Shown here piece by piece: positions 38,250 to 49,950 of a stretch of 64,000 nucleotides of DNA (the stretch's first letter is position 1; each line of letters starts with the position of its first letter). Below the pieces are notes generated by a model. The model saw only the letters and a program-made list of their open reading frames with translations, did not search any database and was not told where the DNA came from. This stretch comes from Tethya wilhelma (Eukaryota > Porifera > Demospongiae > Tethyida > Tethyidae). Both the position numbers and the translations under genes were made by a program. The DNA is taken from contig CAXIPT010000003.1 in the NCBI GenBank assembly GCA_964030475.1, forward strand, positions 6,764,511 to 6,828,510, written 5' to 3'.

Positions 38250-41200
38250 CTGAAGTGGATAGAGAAGAATAGGTCAAATCCATTACACATACATATAGCT
38301 GGGCTCACACCACACATGCAGGGTGTGCACAATTTAAATCAATTATATGAGTCTTACATACCATCATCGTCAATAATGGTGACTGTAATGATGGGTGTGG
38401 TCACGATGGCTTCAGAGGAGCTGACATTAAGAGTGAAGGTTTCACTCTCTTCAGCTACTGTGTCATCAATGAGGCCTACCACCAGACACTGAGTTGCACC
38501 GGGCGGGAAGAAGGGTAAGAATGTCACAGTGTCAGCCACTTCTTGGTAATCTTCACCGACTGCAAGAGGGAAACGAGACATCATAGAATTGCTCACTAAT
38601 AGACCACCACATGTAGATGTAGGATCCCTCCATTCAGTCCCCACGTACCAGTTGCGGTTCCATCTTGAGATTGAATGCCAACAAACACCTCAGTTTCAAT
38701 GATGCCAATCAGCTCAAAGCACACTTCATTTTGTGCACCATTCATTTCAAGAAACAGGTAGTCAGTTTGTTCTCCTCGTATCTGTGGCAGGAGGGGGTCT
38801 GTTGGTGGAACGGGAGATGGTGTTGGCATCACACCATCACTAGTGGTAGTCTGTGTGGCAGTGGCNTGGATAGGAGAAGAATAGGTCAAGTCCATATTAC
38901 ACCACACAGGGTTTGCATAATTTAAATCAATTGTATGAGTCTTACATACCATCATCGTCCACAATGGTGACTGTAATGATTGGTGTGGTCACAATGGCTC
39001 CAGAGGAGATGACATTAAGAGTGAAGGTTTCACTCTCTTCAGCCACTGTGTCGTCAATGAGGCCTACCACCAGACACTGAGTTGCACCGGGCGGGAAGAA
39101 GGGTAAGAATGTCACAGTGTCAGCAACTTCTTGGTAGTCTTCACCAGCTGCAAGAGGGAAATGAGACATCATACAATTGCTCACTAACAGACCACCACAT
39201 GTAGATGCACGATCCCTCCATTCAGTCCCCACGTACCAGTTGCTGTTCCATCTTGAGATTGAATGCCAACAAACACCTCAGTTTCGATGATGCCAATCAG
39301 CTCAAAGCACACTTCATTTTGTGCACCATTCATTTCAAGAAACAGGTAGTCAGTTTGTTCTCCTCGTATCTGTGGCAGGAGAGGGTCTGTTGGTGGAACC
39401 GGAGATGGTGTTGGCATCACACCATCAATAGTGGTAGTCTGTGTGGCAGTGGCAGTGGGGCCTTGAGAAGTGGGAGTGGCAGTGGGGCCTTGAGAAGTGG
39501 GAGTAGGACTAATGGTTGATGATGTTGACTCAGTTCTGGGATAAAGGTCTAGATAATAATTACATGGTTTTTGGAAGTGAGGAGGCCATAATCACTTAGA
39601 GGATTTAATAACCAAATAACTGTTTATTTTTTTCCCATTAAAATCAAGGTTTATAATTATTACACGTACACAGTGTGCACATAATAATAACATTGTACAG
39701 TCATACATAACCAAAAAAAAGGTCAATCTCTTCAAAATTTCAGTATAAATTCATGATACAACATATCTACACAACTAGAGTCAGTGTACAAGATCTATCA
39801 GAGAGTGCACACAACACTAACCTATGGTTGTGTTGCCATAGCCACTAGGTTGAAAGCCATCAGGATGGTGGCCATAGTACTTGCAGACGATGCAAGAGGG
39901 AGGAGGACACACCACACCACCTGCATATGGTGGACATCAACATAACACATTGGTCTGATTATGATCACTAATTTACAACATAAACACAGGGGGTTGATAT
40001 CAAACATTAGGATCATGTATTGAATGGATAGCCTCGTCCCCAGGCTCCCCTTTGACCTTTCACTTTCCGTGAGTGAAAGGTCAAAGGGGAGCCTGGGGAC
40101 GAGGCTACTGAATGGATGTGATTAAACTGATTTCCTTTTTAATGTTTCCTAGCTAGAGCTAGCAATCATAGGAAGAAAGTAAGGCCTGTAATAGGTTAAC
40201 TAGGTTCACTGTGAAACACATAAGTATACCATTGAAAACAGCTAGGGGTTCGTCAGAACCCAACGAACTACCCCTAGCAAGTGAATGTAAATGGGGATCA
40301 ACATCCTGATGTGTAATATTAAAGGGGCTGACTCACCACCGCCTCCTCCTGTTGTCCCATCTCCACCCGTTGGTGAAGGAGTCGGAGTCATTCCTGGTTG
40401 TGACATCGGTGGCTGTGACATCGACATTGGTGGTTGTGACATCATCACGGTGGGGGAGGGGCTGGGAGAGGATGGAGGGGGCATTGGGAAGTCATTGTCA
40501 ATGATCTTCACAATTGTTGATGGGGGATCAAAGGTCACGTGAACACCCACTGTGTCGATACTTCCAAACGATACTTCAAATTCCTCGAGACCTTCAAAGT
40601 ACACGTCATCTATTATTATGATGTCTTTACAGAGGGGCCGATTCATATTTCCCTCTCTAAATGTCAGAAATGCTCCTGGTGGTATGGGGACATAATCTTT
40701 ACCTTCTGTAGTGAAGAAACAAAATAAGAATATCAGCAGTGTACTGCTGGATGAAAATTCAAATCGTGTACCCTCCCAATGCCTGTTCAGGTAAGTATTT
40801 ACGTGTCTATTGTTTTCAGAAGTGTAGAAAATTTTTAACAATGACATTGTAAAATAGTAGTAGGCAATCATTCTACTACCATACCTGTTGCACTCTCATC
40901 GGTAGTTCTCAATGCAAATGCTATACTGTCTGCTGGTCGAAGTTGGCCGGCTGTCACCTCAACACACACTTGCACACATCCATCCCCTTCCTCGACTTTA
41001 TAATGGATTTGCTGGAACCCAATCACAACTGGAAAGAAAACAAACAGTATCACCCACACCTTAGATAGCACGATGTCGTACAAATCAGAAAGAGCCCCAT
41101 TTGGCCATAACAACTATATAACTGTTGTGTGTATATGTGTGGATCTGGTGTGTGACCACTATCATCCATGACAATACCTTCATTGTCGTAAATGGGTAGT

Positions 41201-42152
41201 GTGGTTCTATCACGGTCCTGAAGGAATGAAGCGCCAAACACGGGTGGCACAGTTCCCAATAGCACAGCTGTCTCAGTACCCTCCAGGATGGTATCATCGA
41301 AAATGGTTATTTGAGCATTCACTATTGCACCATTGGTTGTACCAGCCGGGAAAATGACTATCCCTTCAGCCAGAATGTTATAATCGTCACCTAGACCTAT
41401 ATGGTGAAGAAGAGTTACCAATCAACAAAACAAATAATATACTTTTCACAGAAATGTGCTACAGCAGAGTTGAATTGAATCATGATCAAATTGTAGCCTT
41501 TTCTTCTATGCTAGTCACGAAATTGTAAATGAACTTGTTTGGGAGTTTCTAAGCAACAGTAGTAGTTCAAGTAGTTGATATGTGTTTTGTATTACTAGGG
41601 GTGATAGTACTACAGTAGGGAGAATATTGTGTACTTAGTAACATGTGATTGCTTTGAACAAATTATAGTTGCATGACCCTTAAGTGGGCAGCACTCGATG
41701 CATGGTCGAGTGCTGCCCACTTAAGGGTCATGCAAATATTTTGCTTGCCATTGACCCCCTGTGACCCCTAGCTACTCTTTTGTCACCTCCACCCAGCCAG
41801 TAACCGGCAATTAGCCTATAAAAACTTTGGTTGCTAGGCAATGGCAAACAAAGTCATAGTGCAAACTTGCAACAAGTTAGTTGCAGTACCTCCAGGGGTC
41901 AGCATTTGGGCTTGCAGGTAATGCAACTATAATACAGAATCTGAATCCTCACTTGCTGTGCCACCAAGTGCACTGATCTCAACCAAGTATTCATCTACGA
42001 GAATAGCATTCACTGGTGAGAATGTTATTTGGACGGGAATATTGACAACTTGTGGTGCTGGTCTTCTTTCATCACCGGGGGTCAGTGGGGGCAACAGAGC
42101 AAAGAATACATCTGTGATAATGAAGAGTTGATTAGAGACAATAGGTACAAAA

Positions 42153-42217
<65 letters not shown>

Positions 42218-42689
42218 NAGTCATGATTGAAAAGGTTTAACCTAGTACAACTCTTGGCTAGAAACATGGACTAGAATAATGTGTGAGTTGTGTGTGTGTG
42301 TGTGTGTATGTGTGTGTGTGTGTGAGCGATTCTTTTGGTTGTCAAATCGTTTGATGTGTGTTTATACAACTGTCAACCAAATAGAGTCCATTGTTTGTGT
42401 AGGGCGAGAGTCACGGCAACAGATGTTAACGAGTAAGCCCCTGTTTTCATAAGGGGATAATTGCCGTTTGTGTTGGAGGTGTCGAAATAATAATCACTTC
42501 ATTGCCAGGGGGCACACTCCTGGATACGACATAATTGTTGCCATGGTGTTTAGAAACTAAAATTTTATTTTGACTATTTTTGTCTTTTGTTGAAAGATCC
42601 ACTTTTGAAGTCATGCGTAAAAAGTCGTGCATGAGTGCACACATGAAATTTTACAACTTGGAAAAAGTTACACACACACACACACACAC

Positions 42690-42740
<51 letters not shown>

Positions 42741-44219
42741 TTAAAAGCAGTACAGCTAGCTGATGTTTATTACCAGTTTTGTCATTGTCAATGATTTTGA
42801 CAGTGGTACGGTCTGGGTCAGCAAGAGCTTCAACACCAACTGAACTAACACTCAAAGAATCAATGAAAACTTCAAATTCTTCCAGGCCTTCTTCAAACAC
42901 ATCATCCAGTATCATGATTTCAACACACAGTGGTTGATTCATGTTTCCCTCTGTGAAAGTGAGCTGCTTGGGCACTATATCAGGTAGACCAACATAATCC
43001 TCCTCGTCTGAAAATACGGAGACATAACCACGAGCAGTCATAACACTCACAATACAACACACATGAAATCCCTTCTGGTGAATGCCAGCAGCCAGAGCGA
43101 ATGGCAACAACGACTGCATGCACTATTAGCTAGTTTTATGTTACCATAAACAGATGATTAAAGACCACTTACCAACAGCAGTTGAATCAATAGTAGTTAT
43201 GGCGAAGAGTACTGAGTCCGTAGGTCTTAGTCGACCAACTAGGATTCTAACACAGACTCGTACACAGCCATCACCTTCATTCACTTTATAGTGCAAATCT
43301 TGGAAGCCTATTATCACCTCCTCATCGTTGTCAGTGATCTTCACAGTTGCAGGCCGAGGGTCAAATCCAAATGTCACTCCTTCTCCCACTGCATTCTCCG
43401 TATCAATTTCTACTCCAAACTCTTCATCTGGTTCACTAATACCATCGTCCACTATTTCAATGTCCACACACAGAGGTTGGTTCATGTTTCCCTCTCTGAA
43501 TACCAATAGAACTGCTGCATCCAGCTTTTCATCCAGAGATACATAATCCTCACCAGCTGAAACCAAACCATATGAGTAATTACAAACAATAGCCGAAAGT
43601 CAGATATGAATTGGAGAATACTTTCATTGCATGACTAACAAATTGTATTGCCTTAAACACTGGCCTATCTCAGAGTTAATCTGCCCCAAAGCCTGTATAC
43701 CTCCTCAAAGGAAACTTGTGGCTGTATACTCCACAATCAGGTATACTCCTGTGTTCCCCTATAGCCATGCAGTTGGTTTGCTTAGATTGCTAAGCTACAA
43801 TACTTCATGTACACGAAATAACAAGCTTACCATCAGCACTTGAATCAATGGTGCGTAGAGAAAGAGCTATAGAGAAATCATCTCTGAGCTGTCCCGCTAA
43901 AATTTCAACACAGACTCGAACACAACCATCACTCTCATCCACTTTGTAATGCACTTGCTGAAATCCAAGTAGAATTTTGTGATCATCATCAATAATCTTG
44001 ACAGTTGTGGTCTGGGGATCAAACGTAGCCTCCACTCCCTCTGATATGACATCATTAATGTTGATGTCTACTGGGAACTCTTCAAGAGACTCAACAAGTA
44101 GGTCATCAAGAATCTGAATCTCTTTACACAATGGTTGATTCATGTTCCCTTCTCTAAATGTTAACCTTGTTCCGGGAGGAAAGGGCTCAAAGTCTCTGCT
44201 GGCTGGATAAAGAAAGAGN

Positions 44220-44278
<59 letters not shown>

Positions 44279-47200
44279 CGTGCGCAATATCATGCTGAGG
44301 TGAGTACTAGTGCACACGAATGTATATTAGAGTCCACTGGTGCATGTCAATTCTTCAGTCTCCTCACCTATAGCATTAGGTTCTGTGCTCACAATAGTAA
44401 ATGAGATTGAGATACCATCTCCCGGTAAGAGTTCCCCATCCAAAACTTGAAGACAAACTTGTACACATCCATCACCTTCATTCACTTTATAATGTGGCTG
44501 CTGAAAGCCAATAACCACTATATAATGATTATATATGAGAAAGGAGAGAGACATTCAGTGACACAACTGTGTTACTTTGAGTGGACCAGTCACCTACCAT
44601 CATTGTCAAGTATAGTGAGAGTGACTATATCCCTATTCTGTATGAATGAAGCCCCAACTCCAGCTCGTAAGGTACCCAACAGTACAGCCGTCTCAGTGCC
44701 TTCCACAATCGCATCATTGTCAACAGTCACTTCAGCATCAAGTACCATGCCATTCACAGAGCCAGCTGGAAAGGTGACAAGTCCTCCAACAAGAAGATTG
44801 TAATCAAAGAGTATCTCTAGTAGTAATGTTAATGGTACATCAGAACACATACCTTTAGTAAAATAATATCAAAATTCTAGCCACTCACGTGCTGTGCCAC
44901 CAAGAACATCAATGTCAACAGTGATGATATTTGGGAGAACAGCATCCACTGGTGAGATTATTAGTTGAACGGGAACAGTGACAAATTGTGGTCCTGGTCT
45001 TCGTTCATCACCGGGGGTTGGTGGGGGCAACAGAGCAAAGCGTATCCTTAGAGCTAAATGTATAAAATATACTTGTTTATGAACATGCCGCAGTCATTTG
45101 ATTATCAAGCTTTTTCAAAACATTTAATGTCTATTCAAAAGCCTTTAATTTTCACTACAGATGTACCATCATCATCTTCATCTGTCTGGGGGCTGTCTAT
45201 GATCTTCACAAACGAAAACAATGGATTAAAAGTGACCTCCACTCCAACAGCAGATATCAACATGAGCTCAAGGGTAAATTCCTCCAGACCCTCTTCGTCA
45301 TCGTCATCGTTGATGATCTGGATCTGTTTACACAATGGACCATTAGCATTGCCCTCTCTGAAGGTGAGGAATGAGCCAGGAGGCGGGGCCACAAAATCCA
45401 ACCCATCTACAGATGCATGCATGTGACATCATGAAGACACCATAAGTGAGATATCTACTTGTACCACAGTGTACCTAGCCTCACTCCCAGGCTCCATCTC
45501 TGGAAATGAAGTGTAAGGTCAATGGGGAGCCTGAGGACGAGCCTATAGTGTACCATATATACATGGCACACACACAGCAGTTACTGAAGGTGACATTAAT
45601 TTTAATGACATGTACGTAGTACCATTCACACATACAATTGACCTACCAACTGCATCCAAATCCAGAACAGCAATTTCAAAAGTAACTACATCCGAAGTTC
45701 TAATTTCTCCAGCTAATACTTGGACACACACCTCTATGCAACCAGCATTCTCATTCACTTTGTAGTGGCCTTGCTGGAATCCAATGATCACTGCACATAC
45801 AGAATAACAAGAGATGAGAGCCATGCAAAGTTGGTTGTAGCTAAAGAGATAGATACTTGAACACGCCTTGTACACTCACATGCCCATTCTCAGCGAAATA
45901 ATGATACTTGATCCAAGCATAATATTACTATAGCTCACCGTTGTTGGAACTTACCATCATTATCAAGAATGGGGAGACTGTGTTGATCTCAAAGTAGGTT
46001 GGAATTCACGCTACATAAATCTACTTTGTAATATGTTCTACTTTCAGTTCTTTTCTCTATGATCTGACCAGAGATGACCTGTACAATCCATCAGAACTAG
46101 TTTGATAAGAGCGATCAATGAAGCCTTCAAGACTAGACTTAATTATGTAGATCAACTCAACACAACCATCCATGGCACAATAGACAACACCCAATGAGCT
46201 AGCGTTTGGCCAGCCTCAGTAGTATTTTTCTTGGTGCAACTGGAACAAATATGTTGGAATAGGATGTGCAAGATCTCTTCAAGATGAACAGCAGAGAAAT
46301 ATAATATTTCGAATGATATAGGGTTGTACAATTAAGTTTGTCCACTTCTAGAATCAATATAGGGTGTACAAATTTGTACAAATGTAGGGTTTGTAAGGTA
46401 AGTACATTAAAGCTCTCAAGTAAAGAAGTAGATTTTGTGGATGACAATTGTGACTTGTCAGTTGGAAGAAACTGGGCACAATGGTGGGCTAGATCTCAAC
46501 ATTTAAGGATGCTTTCCAAAGAAGTGTAGAAGTTTTTACATTCCATGTATTTATTTGACTGTAATATCAGGCTGCACACCCTTGTTATGTAAAAGATACC
46601 ATACATATTTATAGCTTTACACAAGACCAAGGAAAAGAAAACAGTCAGATCACACGGCAGACCTCTCATTACTGGAAATCAATGATTAAGTTGCTATACT
46701 CTGCAGACTGCAGCTCAGAGGCAGCAATAATTATTGCTAGAATTATTGGAATTGATGGTACAACAATAATACAAGTTTCTTGCCTTAAAGGCGATTATAC
46801 CTTCTCATTGACAACCTGGAANATCCTTGGAGCTAAATGTATAAAATAAAGAATATGCATTAGTCATTTGATTATCAAGCTTTTTCAAAACATTTAATGT
46901 CTATTCAAAAGCCTTCAATTTTCACTACAGATGTACCATCGTCATCTTCTTCTGTCTGGGGGCTGTCTATGATCTTCACAAACGAAAACAACGGATCAAA
47001 AGTGACCTCCACTCCAACAGCAGATATCAACATGAGCTCAAGGGTAAATTCCTCCAGACCCTCTTCGTCATCGTCATCATTGATGATCTGGATCTGTTTG
47101 CACAATGGACCATTAGCATTGCCCTCTCTGAAGGTGAGGAATGAGCCAGGAGGTGGGGCCACAAAATCCAACCCATCTACAGATGCATGCATGTGACATC

Positions 47201-49896
47201 ATGAAGACACCATAAGTGAGATATCTACTTGTACCACAGTGTACCTAGCCTCGCTCCCAGGCTCCATCTCTGGAAATGAAGTGTAAGGTCAATGGGGAGC
47301 CTGAGGACGAGGCTACAGTGTACAATATATACATGGCACACACATGCAACAGTTACTGAAGGTGACATTAATTTTAGTCACATGTATGTAACACCATTCA
47401 CACATACAATTGACCTACCAACTGCATCCAAATCCAGAACAGCAATTTCAAAAGTAACTACATCCGCAGCTCTAATTTCTCCGGCTAATACTTGGACACA
47501 CACCTCTATGCAGCCAGCATTCTCATTCACTTTGTAGTGGCCTTGCTGGAATCCAATGATCACTGCACATACAGAATAACAAGAGCCATAGTTGGTTCTA
47601 GCTAAAGAGATAGATACTTGAACATGCCTCATACACTCACATGCCCATTCTCAGCAAAATAATGATACTTCAGTCTTGATCCAAGCATATTATTATAGCT
47701 CACCATTGTTGGAACTTACCATCATTATCAAGAATGGGGAGTGTGATTCTGTCTCTGTCTTGTCTGAATGTAGCACTCACACCAGCCGGTAAGGTGCCCA
47801 CAAGGACAGCAGTCTCAGTGCCTTCCACAATGGGGTCATCAACCACACCCACCTGAGCAAACTCTATGGCACCATTCACAGTGCCCGCAGGGAAATTGAC
47901 AGGGTTGCCCAATAGGACATAGTCAATGGTTAAATCTAAAACATTGAATGAAGAGACAAGTGTTGCTAAATTAATCCATAATCTTGTAAACTTTAGACCA
48001 TAATGCTTTTAACTACTACTAGATGGTATGATTCTCAGTACCTGCAGTGCCACCAATAGCACCAATTGTCACACCAATGTCATTTGCAAGGACAGCATTT
48101 GGTGGAGTAATAGTGATTTGGATTGCTATATTTCCTATGTTGTTGGTTTCACCAGGCGGAGCAAGAGGGGGCAACAGAGAGAAGACAACCACTACAGGAA
48201 AGAAGAGGAAGCACAATTAATTTATTTAGGAACCGTATAGTAAAATGACACTAAATTCAAACATCGAATCTCTTAATAATGGCTACGATAGTGAGAGTTA
48301 AACCCTACAGGCCTATATAGGCATAGCTCTATAGGATATGAGACCATTGTGACACTATGACATGTTTACTTGGTTGCTCTTCCTCTGGATCCTCATCATC
48401 ATCCATGATAGTCACTACAGCTGGACCAGGTGTGTAGCGTACATCCACTCCAAACCGACGCACAGGTCGAAGAATGACTCTAAATGATTCAGCATCCTCA
48501 ACTAGATTGTCGTCATTGATGGTAATTGTCCGGCAAATGCGTCCACCCATGTTCCTTTGTGTATAGGTAACCACTGCATCATTCACTGCTCTGGTAAAGT
48601 CAGCTCCAGGCAGGGCACCTTAACAAGTATAGAACAACAAACAATGATAATTACAGTGGGTACTTTAGTCATCACTCCTTTAAGCATGCATGCATGCGTG
48701 TACATGCATATCAAAAATAGCAAGTTAAAAGTACATAGAAAATAATCATTAGATCCAATTTATAAAATAAAACAATTAGGGCTTACTTAATGGGCCTGTG
48801 ATAAATCGAAATGTTGCAAAATCAGAGTTCCTGAAACTTCCAAATGTGACCACAGCACATACTTCTACTGATCCACTACTTTCATTGACGACATAGGATA
48901 GTTGCTGAAAGCTTATGATCACTAGTACAGACAAAAAGATATACAGTACAGATCAGTATCAGTAGTTATACCGTAGATCGGGAAATTTTCGCCGCTATAA
49001 ATTTTCGCTTGTTTAATTTTCGCGTGTTTAATTTTCGCCACTTTGACCGATTCGGTAAAGATCACCATACGTTTTAAATTTTCGCGCGTTTAATTTTCGC
49101 CACTCGCGCACGTGGCGAAAATTTTTTAACGGCGAAAATTTCCCGATCTACGGTAAGTTAATTATTTGAGAATTGGTTACATTACAGAACCCTTCGGATA
49201 ACTTCCAGCAGCCTATAGCTACATACAAACATTGTTAGAGGTAAACATACTATTAGTGAGTATAAAAAAATGTAACAAGCGGGATGAGTTATGGTGCTTG
49301 TGCTTGCACAGACCTATAATCAGTGTATATGGTGATCCTTTACCAAATCAAAGTCACAAGACTCTTAAAAATTTGGATTCACTTCCTGGTTACGGGGTAG
49401 CTAAGATTGCTTGGCTCTGATGAGAAGCAGCTTTGTTTGGATTCTGTTTGCACCAAACAGGAAATAGGATTGGTGTACGTACCAACATATCTGACTGTCT
49501 GGTATGCAATGACTGTCATATATAGTCGTTTAGAGTCAACAAGTATTACAAACATATGCTGAGGAATAGCTTAGTGGGTGGACTGCATACTAATATTATT
49601 AAGACTCATACCATCATCATCCATAATGGAGATTGTCCGGGTGTTAGCTCCTTGTGCAAAGGGAGCAGCTTCATCGGGCATTGAGACAGCAAACAGCACA
49701 ATGGTTTCCCGTTCCTCTACGATCAAGTCATCGGCAATGGTGAGAGAGACATTGACAACCTCCCTGTGTCGTAGTCCAGATGGCAAGGTGACCATAGTCT
49801 GGTTGGCTCCAGTCGATGTAATGTTGAAGTCATCAATCACTACATGTGTATATAATTACATGACATGACATGATAATTGAGCATGAGAGATAGGGT

Positions 49897-49950
<54 letters not shown>

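Noticed and set aside
38354..39232. Two separate tandem Calx-beta domains in gene F at 38.4 and 39.0 kb
   Set aside because: The copies meet at a single-N join and are nearly identical; an unmerged allelic overlap is more likely than a true extra domain.
40291..40542. Gly/Val-rich plus-strand frame over the gene F linker
   Set aside because: Antisense of the Pro/Ser-rich linker exon of the Calx-beta gene; composition explained by that exon.
11120..47315. CRISPR-like or regulatory palindrome array from the recurring hairpins
   Set aside because: The hairpins are dispersed, differ in length and have target duplications; they are MITEs. The genome is eukaryotic.
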